From the NCBI RefSeq assembly GCF_024679245.1, contig NC_090174.1:50165538-50229537 (forward strand): a stretch of DNA of 64,000 nucleotides. The letters are read 5' to 3'. Each line of letters begins with the position of its first letter. The first letter of the stretch is position 1. Positions 39,067-53,597 of the stretch are shown one piece after another. The notes beneath the pieces were generated by a model, which was not told where the DNA came from, did no database searches, and saw nothing but the letters and a program-made list of their open reading frames with translations. This DNA is from Pseudorasbora parva (taxonomy: Eukaryota > Chordata > Actinopteri > Cypriniformes > Gobionidae). The position numbers were made by a program, and so were the translations under genes.

Positions 39067-39239
39067 ATCCACATGAGGATTTCAATATTGGTCTTAACAA
39101 GCAGATGACAGCAAGCAAGGGGGTGATCATTCATAATTGGAGATTGGAGGCGGGAAGAGAAAAAAACAGGGGGAAAAAAACTATGCTACCGGATTAAGTA
39201 GCTCTGAATATAACAGGAATACTAAATCTAGTTAAGAGC

Positions 39240-39600
39240 TTAGTTGATGCACAATGGCATGTTTTTCACCAGGTCTGTTGATGGACCTCATGAATATTAA
39301 TAAGCAATTCCCCAGGAAACAAAAGGTTTGTGATTTTGTATGCAAGCTTATTGAGAGCTAATTGTTCTTGGTTTACCAACAGTTTGAGCTTAAATTGTGG
39401 CACAGTAAAGAGATTTTAGATAATGACTACTACAGTGGATTACCAATTAGAAAGCAGCTGGGGCTTAAAAAAATTGAACTAATTAATCAAGTTCCTAGCC
39501 TGCCGGGCAATATTTTTGTACGCAACCATTGCTAGGATAGGATGTTATCATGTTTATGCAATTTTTCAACTCATAACATTTCCAGGTTGAAGAGCCAGAG
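39240..39600. other. CNE-like block with homeodomain-type TAAT motifs
   Basis: Complex, repeat-free sequence with many TAAT/ATTA cores ('ATTAATAAGCAATTCC', 'GAGCTAATTGTTCTTGG', 'GAACTAATTAATCAAG') and no open frame of note. The texture is that of conserved non-coding elements near vertebrate developmental genes. Conservation itself was not tested. Confidence 0.35.
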
Positions 39601-41943
<2,343 letters not shown>

Positions 41944-42755
41944 ATATACTGACATAAGTATTGGGACAATTCAGGTGAATTCAGGTGTTCCAATCACTTC
42001 AATGGCCACAGGTGTATAAAATCAAGCACCTAGGCATGCAGACTGCTTCTATAAACATTTGTGACAGAATGGGTCACTCTCAGGAGCTCAGTGAATTCAA
42101 GCGTGATACCGTGATGTTATAGGCACCTGTGCAATTAGTCCATTCATGAAATTTCTTCACTACTAAATATTCCATGGTCAATTGTTAGTGATATTACAAC
42201 AAAGTGGAAGCAATTGAGACCAACAGCAATGCAGCCATGAAGTGGTAGGCCATGTAAAATCACAGATTGGGGTCAGTGAAGTATTGGGTGACCCCTCCAA
42301 ATCATTGAATTAGCTCAAGAACCCAAAGTGTGAGTTGCAGTGGTGTAAAGCATGCTGCCACTAGACTCTACATGTGTTCTCTGGAGTGACTAATCATGCT
42401 TCTCTGTCTGGCAATCTGATGGGTGAGTCTGGGTTTGGCAGTTGCCAGGAGAATGGTACTTGCCTGACTGCATTGTACCAAGTGTAAAGTTTGGTGGAGG
42501 GGGTATTATGGTATGGGGTTATTTTTCAGGGTTTGGGCTTGGCCCCTTAGTTCCAATGAAAGGAACTTTAAATGCTTTAGCACAACAAGACATTTTGGAC
42601 AATTTCATTCTCCCAACTTCGTGAGAACAGTTTGGGGATGATCACTTCCTGATCCAACTTGACTGTGCACTAGTCCACAAAGCAAAGTCCATAAAGACAT
42701 GGATGAGCTAGTTTGGTGTGGAATGCCTTGACTGGCCTGCACAGAGTCCTGGATT
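41944..42755 (+). mobile_element. Decayed Tc1-like transposon, chimeric structure
   Basis: A second Tc1-like family. It begins 'TATATACTGACATAAGTATT' then 'GGGACAATTCAGGTG' and N-terminal DNA-binding coding phrases ('GGGTCACTCTCAGGAGCTCA', 42071). At 42279 a second terminus-like stretch 'AAGTATTGGGTGACCCCTCC' appears, joined directly to catalytic-core sequence. The core shows 'TTTGGTGGAGGGGGTATTAT' (42491) and a 60-residue frame at 42442-42624 with '[13 protein letters not shown]', a Tc1 core signature. The 3' end is missing. Numerous stops make it inactive. Confidence 0.85.
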
Positions 42756-42795
42756 TGCAACCTAAACATGGACAAAGTTTCAAAAACTAATTTGG

Positions 42796-43770
42796 ACGTT
42801 TAATGGAGTTTTTCTGTGTCAAAGATACTCCTTTCAGCTTCTCACAAGTTTCGAGTTTTTTTCGAGTACGGGTCTGTGTGACGTACAGTGGGGCGGAATT
42901 TACTTGTACCAGAGCGAGAGAGCAAATGCATGCCGCACTGCTGTCACAGGACTTCACGAAATCAACAATGTCAGCAAAGAAGTGTGTTTTTGATGGAGTG
43001 GTCCCAACGATAAATGTTCACGGTCGTGCTTTGGAAGTAGGCGGTGAGTAAAACTGCTTCAAATGTCTGTGTGCAACTTAGTTGGCTATCGTCGAGCAAG
43101 TAAACATCAGGAAACAACACAATCTTGTATAGTTAATTCATCAATGGAACATGCGATGTATGGTGTGTTTAAATACATTTTTTTAGCTGTTTAGTCTGTT
43201 TGTTTATTGTAAAACCACCCAAACATACAGTATTAAACATAAAGCACACTTCTTCATTCAAAATGCAATTCTATTTCATTGTTTTCTATGTAAACACTAG
43301 TCTGATGTGCAAAACCATTTCGCTTGCTACTGCTACCGTTTAGTCGTATACTATTGTCCATAAACCAAACCATGTCCTCATGAACCACGAGTAAACACAC
43401 ACAAATGTTGCTGCTAAATACAGTTACAGAACCACAGAGACTTCCTGCTGTTGCTTCTGTTAAATTTCATCCTTCTGGATCAGATTCTGGGTCATGGACA
43501 GTTGAATCTGATTGACAGCCATGGTATATTTAGGGTAACGCTTTCTTTTCCACGCTTGAGGACGTCACAGCTTTCAGACGCCTCAATGCAAAAGCTGGGC
43601 GCGCTCGTGATTCTTTAGCTCCGCCTACACGATATGCCTCCATCCGCTTTTTTTGTGTGAAAGACTCAGAACAGCCTATTTTTCTTTTATAAATATAATA
43701 AAACTAAAGACTTTTCTGAGATATGAAGGATGCAGCAGTACTCTATAGGTATAGGTACCCCTTTTAAATT
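42796..43770 (+). mobile_element. Interspersed repeat with possible THAP-type first exon
   Basis: Two CpG-containing ends (42840-43060 and 43550-43650) contain phrases I recall from a common cyprinid repeat ('ATGTCAGCAAAGAAGTGTGT'; 'TTCTTTAGCTCCGCCTACAC'). The frame at 42803-43051 includes 'MSAKKCVFDG' from 42968, resembling the start of a THAP zinc-finger (Cys in M-x-K-x-C context), followed by a donor-like GGCG|GTGAGT at 43043-43052. The second Cys of the C2CH motif is not seen. It may derive from a THAP-encoding DNA transposon (P/Kolobok type); class is uncertain. Confidence 0.35.
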
Positions 43771-44091
43771 ACAGTTACTTATGAAAATATTAAGGATTAC
43801 AAAGGGGGTTACATCTATTTTCTGTAAAAAGCTAGAATATGTTGAATAACACACAAAGCATGAAGTCTATTGTCATTTAAAGGCCGTTTAGTAAAGCAAT
43901 GTTATTCTGATGCTTGGCTCTTGTTTGAATTTGGAGCGCACCAAGTCTGCCAAATACATCGATCCACATTGCCATAGAAAGCTTTAGGCTACAACCCATC
44001 TGAGAGTTGCCACCATTTTATCACATGGCGAGTGATAAAAATGTGTAATACAATTATACAAAAATACAATTGATAAATCATTATAGTGACT
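43771..44091. other. Unannotated sequence
   Basis: AT-rich spacer between two interspersed repeats; nothing recognised. Confidence 0.45.
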
Positions 44092-44295
44092 ATACACACT
44101 AAGGTTCAAAAGTTTGGGGTCAGTGATATTTTTAATTGTTTAAAAAAAAAAAAAAACCTCTCTTATGCTCATCAAGATCATATTTATTAGATCATAGGGT
44201 AAAATAGTAATATTGTGAAATATTATCATAATTTAAAAGTAATCAGTGTCACAATATAGTAATGTTGAATATGGAGCTCAAGAAACATTATCAAA
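44092..44295 (+). repeat. Abundant fish interspersed repeat, copy 3
   Basis: Starts 'TATACACACTAAGG' then 'TTCAAAAGTTTGGGGTCAGT', 'ATGCTCATCAAGATC', 'GTAATATTGTGAAATATTAT' and 'GCTCAAGAAACATTATC'. This is the opposite end of the family found at 294-640. It is internally shortened and lacks its right terminus. Confidence 0.75.
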
Positions 44296-44559
44296 AGCGA
44301 AAACAGCTGTGCTAGCCAGACAGACAGACACTATGAAACACGAAGATTAATAATAAAAAAAGTCTGAACAAAGATTTTGGATTGTGAACTGTCTTTTTGC
44401 CTTCAGGGTTTAAACAGAAGCGAAGGCTGTTGAGATCAAAGTGAAACATGGTTAAATGGGCCCTTAAAGAAGGGCCAGGACAAAACGAGATCAGATCATT
44501 TTTGATTAGTCTCTCAGGTCTTGGGGTTTGAGCGTGGTTCAGAATAATGATTTTTAGTT

Positions 44560-45170
44560 TTGGGTTAATGAAGCTCATTCACTGCTACCGTTGTGACAGC
44601 TTAGCACAGCCTTAATAAAATAATCATCCCCTTCACCTAATTAAACCAAAATAATCTCACCCACCCGCTGACCCTGACAACCCCCTAACCTCTCGTTCAG
44701 GGACTTTGGGAAATGGTGAGGTGGTTCACACCATCTACTTTTCCTTCACTCTTAGAGGAATGCAAAAATAATAAGACAGCGAAATCCTGATTATCTGTAA
44801 CAGTCCTGCCGGCTATAAAATGCAGGATTTTAAAATGGCTCGATTCATTGAGCGTCCCCAGCCACCTTCCCAAGAGTGTGAGACGCACACTCTCCACTCG
44901 GCTCAGGGAGTAATTGACTCTGGTTTGGTATCACACGCTCATTGCTAATTTGGAGGCCTGTCTTATCATATTACTAGTGAGAATAAGGGGCCTCCCAGCG
45001 TCCACCCCCTCTTTTTCCTTTAAGGTTACACTGCAACAAAATAGCTACAGCAGTCATTATTAATGAAGGTGCGGAAGAATTCATTTCTTATTTATGAGAA
45101 GCTAACCAACTGGCAAGGCTTCTGACGGCCCTATTAATGATCTTTAGTGGGCCTCGGGCGGATTCCGCTC
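44560..45170. other. CNE-like block
   Basis: Repeat-free, GC-balanced sequence with homeodomain-type cores ('CCTAATTAAACC', 44637-44648; 'GGGAGTAATTGACTC', 44907; 'GTCATTATTAATGAAGG', 45053) and CACCC-type motifs. No open frame of note. It looks like conserved regulatory DNA, untested. Confidence 0.35.
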
Positions 45171-46601
<1,431 letters not shown>

Positions 46602-46830
46602 GGTTCTTTCTTCTGCTGAACACAAAATAAGATATTTTGAAGAATGTTGCTAACTAGAAAGTTGACTAACCCCATTAACTGCAATAATATTTTTTTTTCC
46701 TACTATGGGGTCCAACAACTGATTGGTTACCAACATTCTTTAAAATATTTTGTGTTCAGCAGAAGAAAGAAACTCCAGGTTTGAGAAAAATGTAGGATGA
46801 GTAAATTATGACAGAATTTTCATTTTTAAG
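46602..46830. mobile_element. Fold-back MITE with about 44-bp arms
   Basis: 46603-46649 and 46731-46772 are inverted copies, arms starting 'TTCTTTCTTCTGCTGAACAC'. The right flank continues with 'GATGAGTAAATTATGACAG' and 'AATTTTCATTTTTAAGC', the outer segment of the TTAAAGGG-type MITE also present at 6263, 22793 and 59015. The left outer segment has been lost. Confidence 0.85.
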
Positions 46831-49482
46831 CAAACTATATTGCTTTCAGTATCTAAATTACACAGTTGCGTGTAGCTGTGGTGTTAGTTAGTGTTCTCAC
46901 ATTTCAATGATTACCAGGCCACAACCTTCCTAGAAAAAGATTACTGAGCCTTCAGTCTTTAAAAAAACAGATAAAGTAATATTTATCCATTTTATTTTTT
47001 TGCGGTGATGAGCATTTCTGCTGAATAACACTGACAAAGTCATCTCTATTCAGTAGTCTGCCCAAGTTACATTAACTAATCTACAAGCTACATGCATAGT
47101 AGAGATGTCATGGTACCAAAATTCCAGTAGTCGGTATATAGGCCCTATTTCTATAAATATATTTAAGTGTGAACGATGCCCTGTCTGGACAGTAGACATA
47201 ACTGCCACCATTATTCAAATCTGTACTTGTGTGCAAATACTACATTGAGTTATCTTTCACGTCATCATGTTCCTATTCATTTGTTCACCACCGAAAAAAA
47301 GCATTAGTGTAACATGGCTGGTGCAACTGCAAGATGTTTTACAATAATTACATCCAAACATATGAAATACCAATTTACATATAATTCATAAAGTGCAAAT
47401 GAAAGCAAAAATGTTTTGGAATTTTGGTGCTACATTTTCAGATACAATTACAGGGAATAGTAGCAGATGTAATCATATTGATGGGAAGTAGATGCGTGTT
47501 CACAGGAATATATAAAATGAAATGGAATGAAATCATGTGCTTGTTGGCGGAAAATAGTTGCATCAGCCAAATATCTCTATATCCAACTTCTCATTTCATA
47601 AAAGGCCACAGAGTGAATTCAGAATAAGACATTTACTTCATGCACATAGTCCAGGGCTTCTCATGCGACCATAATACCCTGAGGGCCCAGAAGCTTATAT
47701 GTCCTCTACGCTGACCCACTGAAAGCTGGGACTGCCGCACAACAGGGAGATTGTCTGTAGCTCCAGATATGCATCAATACCAGTGGCCCACAGCCAGACT
47801 GAACATATCTCAGAGAATCTGAGATGGCGCCCTGGGTAAACGGCAGTGCATTGGTATGACAGACAATAAAGGGCATTATGTTAGCACTGTCCAATTGTGG
47901 CGCAATCATTATGAAGTCTGTTTCACTCAAATACCTAAACATCTAATATCAAAGTACTGTTGAGACAATACAAGCCCTGCTTAATACTGAACAACAGCAC
48001 CCGGCTTTGCTGTTTTTTCTCTCTCTCCAGAAACCCTATAAAATATAGCCACAAAACGATTTATAATTGGGTTGTAGCAAGAACCTTGCAAAATTGTCCA
48101 ATTAGCCCAATTGGCCAATGTTGTAGCACTGTTAAACACTTGTTAGGTATAGTAATTCCATCTTTATTTCAAAGTTAAAATTCTCTTGCGACAGAACATT
48201 ATGCCACAGATAAAAGGCTAAATTACTTTTACACCCTCTACCAAATAATTACCAAGGTCTTTCAATTATTCTAAAAAGTCTGAGAATTTGAAGGTTCAGA
48301 ACATATTCAGCGTATGGGATGATGCACCTGCCTATTTTTTATAACACTGAAAAGGGCATTTATTAGTTAACCTTTATATAGTAATATTAACATAAACTGG
48401 TTAACTTATTGTTATTTAAAAAAAAAAAAAAAGTACAATCTTTTCTCATTTACAAATGTACAATCATACAGGGACTTTAAATTTGAAAAACCAACCAGTC
48501 AAACCATTAAGACATTTTTTGGGCTATTAGATGCAATCAGAGCAATATTCATGTGACACAAAAACCGTAAGCATCTCAGTTAGGTGAAAGTGAATTATAA
48601 ATCATTATCATCTATATAGCTTATTCAAAAACATAGCCATGGGCTAGATATCTAGATATTATAATATTTATATTAAAGTTATTGTTGCAATTACAAATGA
48701 AAAAGTTAAACATTCAACTTTAAGGAGAGATGCAGGGTTTATGCATGCATGCATCTCAAAACGCACAAGCAAGTCCTTCGGAAAATATGACATGTATGTG
48801 ACAGACTGCTGTTTTGACCGACCTGGACAAGAGGCACAACCTTTATATACAACAGCCATTACAGATTTCACAAGGGTCACCAGCACAGGATCTTCCTGCC
48901 TGCCAGACTCCATCAAAGCATTTTACGTGAAAGTGCTCTATGTTCTTACTATTAACCCTAAGGCATGATGTAGGGGGGTCACGCTTAACAAGGATAGACA
49001 CTGTTCCAGGAACATCTAATATTTACAGCCGGGGTAATAACCAGCACAGTGGAGAAAAATAAAGAAGCAAGTATCTCTCTTACTGTAATACACATACATG
49101 ACTGCACAATCAGACAATGGAGGCTTACTCTGTGCAGTGGAGAGGAAGTGACCTTATGAAACAATCTGTCTGAATTGCAGTTGTTCATCGTAATGTTATG
49201 GGTCCCTGAACTGGAAAAAGATTTAAAAGACATTTAAACCTGATGGACCAGTGAGAACATACTGAACAGTGATTTTAAATGCAATAACATGGACTGTGCA
49301 GCTGTTATGTCTTGAGTGTCCTTACGTTACCTGTAACGTACCTTTAACGTTACATCATAAAAAAAATTCAATAATATCATATCACTATGACACAAAACAA
49401 ACTGCAAGCTATACTTACAACAAAACACCAGTCATTTTATATTCTAGTTTTCAGGAAATGAAAACAAAAAACAACAACAACA
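46831..49482. other. Unannotated ~2.65 kb region
   Basis: Mostly AT-rich unique sequence. 'AGAGATGTCATGGTACC' at 47102 may be a hAT-like repeat scrap. An A-run lies at 48418-48432. The frames (up to 82 residues) show no domains. Confidence 0.4.
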
Positions 49483-50796
49483 ACACAGAATTGTTGACAT
49501 TTTTGCAGATTTGTTAAAAAAAAAAAAAAAAAATTCAGACCCTTTGTTTTAACAAATATATTTCAATTAGGTGCTGTCCATTTCTTCTTATCATCCTTGA
49601 GATGGTTTGATTATACTGATTGGACTTGATTAGGAAAGCCACACACCTCTCTCTTTCTATATAAGACCTTACAGCTCACAGTGCATGTCAGAGCAAATGA
49701 GAATCATGAGGTCAAAGGAACTGCCTGAAGAGCTCAGAGACAGAATTATGGCAAGGCACAGATCTGGCCAAGGTTACAAAAAAATTGCTGCTGCACTTAA
49801 GGTCCCTAAGAGCACAATCCATAATTCTTAAATGGAAGATGTTTGGGACAACCAGAACCCTTCCTAGAGCTGGCCGTCTGGTCAAACTGAGCTATCGGGG
49901 GAGAAGAGCCTTGGTGAGAGAGGTAAAGAAAAACCCAAAGATCACTGTGGCTGAGCTCAAGAGATGCAGTCGGGAGATGGGAAAAAATTGTAAAAAAGTC
50001 AACCATCACTGCAGCCCTCCACCAGTCAGGGATTTATGGCAAAGTGGCCTAAAAGAAGCCTCTCCTCACTGCAAGACACATGAAAACCCACATGGAGTTA
50101 GTAAAGTAGTAAAAAAAGAGTAGTAAAACACATCTGAAGGACTCCAGGATGGTGAGAAATAAGATTCTCTGGTCTGATGAGACCAAGATAGAACTTTTTG
50201 GCCTTAATTGTAAGCGGTATATGTGGAGAAAACCAGGTACTGCTCATCACCTGTCCAATTCAGTCCCAACAGTGAAGCATGGTGGTGGCAGCATCATGCT
50301 GTGGGTTTTTTTTCCAGCTGCCGGGACAAGACGACTTGTTGCAATCAGGGAAAGATGAATGTGGCCAAGTACAGGGATATACTGGACAAAAACTTTCTAC
50401 AGAGTGCTCAAAACCTCAGACTGGGCCGAAGGTTCAACTTCCAACAAGACAATGACCCTAAGCACACAGCTAAAATAAAAAAGGAGTAGCTTCACAACAA
50501 CTATGTGACTGTGTTTGAATGGCCCAGCCAGATCCCGGATTTAAACCCAATTGAGCATCTCTGGAGAAACCTGAAAATGGCTGTCCACCAAAGTTTACCA
50601 TCCAATCTGACAAAACTGTAGAGGATCTGCAAGGAGGAATGGCAGAGGATCCCCAAATTGAGGTGTGAAAAACTTGTTGCATCTTTCCCAAAAGACTCAT
50701 GGCTGTATTAGATCAAAAAGGTGCTTCTACTAAATACTGAGCAAAGGGTCTGAATACTTTGGGATATTTCAGAAACAATGTCAACAATTCTGTGTT
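49483..50796 (+). mobile_element. Near full-length decayed Tc1-like transposon
   Basis: The termini 'ACACAGAATTGTTGACAT' (49483-49500) and 'ATGTCAACAATTCTGTGT' (50779-50796) are perfect 18-bp inverted ends of a 1.31-kb element. The transposase remnant runs from ATG at 49697 and would be about 340 residues. A paired-type helix-turn-helix ('GYKKIAAALKVPKST') comes first, then a GRPR-like hook ('PRAGRLVKLS') and the catalytic core. Catalytic residues of the DDE triad are all visible: Asp in WSDETK (50176-50178), Asp in QQDNDPKHTA (50448-50450) and Glu in PDLNPIEHLW (50553-50555). The frame shifts near 49815, between 50030 and 50149, and near 50330, and a TAG stop lies at 50487-50489. It is inactive. 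Confidence 0.92.
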
Positions 50797-50819
50797 TTTC
50801 ACACACGCATGCACTCAGA

Positions 50820-51363
50820 CACTATATTTCCAAAAGTATTGGGTGACTCCTCCAAATCATTGAATTAGCTCAAGAACAGAGAGCTTCATGGTTTCCATGG
50901 CTGAGCACTGCATCCAAGCCTTACAACACCAAGTGCAATGCAAAGCGTGGGATGCAGTGGTGTAAAGCATGCCACCACTGGACTCTAGAACAGTGTAGAC
51001 ATGTTCTCTAGAGTGACAAAGTCTCTGTCTGGCAATCTGATGGACGAGTCTGGGTTTGACGGTTACCAGGAGAACACTACTTGCCTGGCTGTATTGTGAC
51101 AAGTGTAAAGTTAGGTGGAGGGGGGTTATGGTGTGGGGTTGTTTTCTGGGGTTGGGCTTGGCCCCTTAGTTCCAGTGAAATTCCAGTGAACTTAGTTTAG
51201 AGCAATTTCATGCTCCCAGCTTTGTGGGAATAGTTTGGGGATGGCCCCTTCCTGTTACAACATGACTGCACACCAGTGCATAAACCAAGGTCCATAAAGA
51301 CATGGATGAGCAATTTTAGTGTGGAGGAACTTGACTGGCCTGCACCCCTCCTCAACCCAATAT
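50820..51363 (+). mobile_element. Truncated Tc1-like transposon of the 41944 family
   Basis: Starts with terminus-like 'ACTATATTTCCAAAAGTATT' and shares a 44-bp stretch (50834-50877) with 42279-42322 with one difference. In both, the terminus is fused to the same coding position. Core phrases include 'AATCTGATGGACGAGTCTGG' (51035) and 'TTAGGTGGAGGGG' (51110). It ends in 'GACTGGCCTGCACC' with the 3' end missing. Small deletions break every frame. It begins 23 bp after the end of another Tc1-like element. Confidence 0.85.
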
Positions 51364-52408
51364 TCTAAAATTGCACAAATGGTCACATGACTATTCATTT
51401 TCCTTCATTATGTACAATTTCATCACGGGAGTCCTTTTTGTGCCACATTTCACTCTGTGTCCCGTGGCAGAAAATGACTGTGCATTCATCTTTTCTGTTG
51501 TGTTGTACTAATGCTCTTCCTGCTCTTTGCCTGCACTTCCTAAAAGTGCATGGATCCAACGAGTCATCAAGTACTGCATTAGTTCTGAGTGCACTCAGAG
51601 TTTCATCTCGGTTTCATTCACTCATGTTCTTTCCTCACTCACTCACTAACACACAAAAACACACAAACCTGATAAATAACTCATGTTAAAGCCCTCAAAA
51701 CTATCTCCTATTACCCCTTCTCCATACATTTCACAGTCCCAGAAGCCACCATGTGTCCTGTGCTTCAGACACTCTCTGGGAATGAAGTCCCCTTTGGGCT
51801 TTGCATGAAGGTAATATGGATGGGTGGGGATGGAGGGAGGGATGCTAGATTGGGGAATTTCAGGCCTAGTGGGCTTTGAACATCAAAAATCTTTCAACAC
51901 TCATCCACCATTCGCTATTCTTTATTACCAGCAGCACGGAAAAAACAAAAGGATAGCAATAATAGAAGAAGCACACAGGGAAAATAAAGTATCTGAGGTA
52001 AAGGCATCAGGGCTCTGTCAAATTATAACATCCAATAACTCGATCTTTTCTCACAGTTGCAAATTAGTCCATTAAGCTGTCGGCATCAAACAGAAGAGGG
52101 GACAGATTTTGAGAAATACAAAGACAAATTGTCAGCTGTTACTCGATGTCCTGTCAGCTGAAACAGCACTTATTGATGATGATCTGGCTGAGCTAGCTTA
52201 AGGAATATGACAGAATAAATATCAATGTTCAGCAGTGGCCAGGATCGACAATACCCCTGGATAAAGTAGATTTCCAATGAGATTTATAAACACACTACAC
52301 TGACCTTAAAGGTGCACAGAGTAATTTTTACTCATGTTTTCCTTAAGGAGGTCTACAATACCTGGAGAAAGCTATCCAGCACTGGTAAAACCTCAATATA
52401 AAATTATA
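51364..52408. other. Unannotated region
   Basis: Unique sequence of mixed composition; no exon or repeat terminus recognised. 'TTAAAGGTGCACAGAGTAAT' at 52307 may be a scrap of an interspersed repeat. Confidence 0.4.
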
Positions 52409-52434
52409 ACACACACACACACACACACACACAC
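52409..52434. repeat. (CA)n tract, left flank of a MITE
   Basis: Short AC run before the MITE at 52454-52735; a second CA-rich tract follows the MITE at 52739-52756. Confidence 0.9.
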
Positions 52435-52453
52435 GTGTACGCGCACGCATGTT

Positions 52454-52735
52454 TGTTTTTGTGACATATGGGGACATTCCATAGGCGTAATGTTTTTTAT
52501 ACTGTACAAACTGTATTTTCTGTCTCTTTACACTGCCCCTGCCCCTAAACCTACCCATCACAGGAAACATTGTGCATTTTTACTTTCTCAAAAAGACCCC
52601 TCATCCTGTATGATTTAAAAGCATTTTGAAAAGTGGGGACATGGCCAATGTCCTCATATTTCACATTCTCCTTGTAATACCTATGTCATACCCGTCATTA
52701 TACACATTTTGTGTCCTCATATGTCACCAAAACAT
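52454..52735. mobile_element. MITE inserted within a CA repeat
   Basis: The inverted ends 'TTTTTGTGACATATGGGGAC' (52456-52475) and 'GTCCTCATATGTCACCAAAA' (52713-52732) match over about 20 bp with two differences. The interior 'TTACACTGCCCCTGCCCCTA' with 'AACCTACCCATCACAGGAAA' matches a common cyprinid repeat as I recall it. CA-rich tracts flank both sides, as if the element targets or carries CA repeats. Confidence 0.8.
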
Positions 52736-52756
52736 GCCCACACACACATACACACA

Positions 52757-53002
52757 GAGTAAGTGATCTTTGCAACATTAAAACCTTCTGCAATTTTTAA
52801 AGCTTAAACCACCCTCCTCATTATAAAAAATACAAAATAATTTGTTTGGATGTTGTGGGATCTGTGATGTCGCACCAGCAAAAATATTAGCATATTATTG
52901 CCTCAAGAGCAAGACATCAATGAATAGGTTTACATCATTGCCCACTGGCATTAAATCGTTAAACGGCACACACATATACAATACCCAAATTGGTATTGGT
53001 AC
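52757..53002. other. Unannotated spacer
   Basis: Unique spacer between the MITE and the SINE; nothing recognised. Confidence 0.45.
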
Positions 53003-53560
53003 TCGGCCATATCACCCTGTAGCCCAAGACTGGTTTCCCACTGAAGCTAAGCAGGGCTGAGCCTGGTCAGTACCTGGATGGGAGACCAACTGGGGAAAAC
53101 CAGGTAGCTGCTGGTAGAGGTGTTAGTGAGGCCAGCAGGGGGCGCTCACCCTGTGGTCTGTGTGGGTCTTAACACCCCAGTATAGTGATGTGGACACTAT
53201 GCTGTCAAAGAGCACCGTCCTTCGGATGAGACGTTAAACCGAGGTCCCGACTCTCTGTGGTCGTTAAAAATCCTAGGATGTCCTTCGATAAAGAGTAGGG
53301 GTGCAACCTGGCCAAATTTGTCCAATGGCCCCTGTCCATCATGGCCTCCTTATAATCCCCATATCCTGATTGGCTTCATCACTCTGTCTCCTTTCCGCCA
53401 TAAGCTGGTGTGTGGTGAGCGTTCCGGCACAATATGGCTGCCGTCGCATCACCCAGGTGGGTGCTGCACATTGGTGGTTGAGGAGGTTCCCCCCTTCAAT
53501 GTAAAACGCTTTGGGTGTATAAATGTATAAATGTATAAATGGGCTATATAAATGTAATGA

Positions 53561-53596
<36 letters not shown>
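53003..53596 (+). mobile_element. 5S-rRNA-derived SINE (SINE3 type)
   Basis: The 5' head (53004-53116) is clearly 5S rRNA-like: 'GGCCATATCACCCTG', 'GAAGCTAAGCAGGGC' (box A and intermediate element region) and 'TACCTGGATGGGAGACC' (box C). This is the internal type 1 RNA polymerase III promoter. A central body includes 'CCTTCGGATGAGACGTTAAA' (53219-53238), then a LINE-like tail 'GGGCTATATAAATGTAATGA' and a (TTA)n run (53562-53595). The order matches the zebrafish SINE3 family. It is not a functional 5S gene because the head diverges (for example at 53019-53035) and is fused to the SINE body. Confidence 0.93.

Positions 53597-53597
<1 letters not shown>

Noticed and set aside
38589..39134. A 181-codon minus-strand frame, the longest not based on repeats
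   Set aside because: It lies in CpG-rich DNA where stops are rare, overlaps a 111-codon plus-strand frame and has no recognisable domain. Not annotated as a gene, but exon status cannot be excluded.
53003..53120. A functional 5S rRNA gene
   Set aside because: The 5S-like head diverges at many positions and continues into a SINE body and tail; it is a retroposon.
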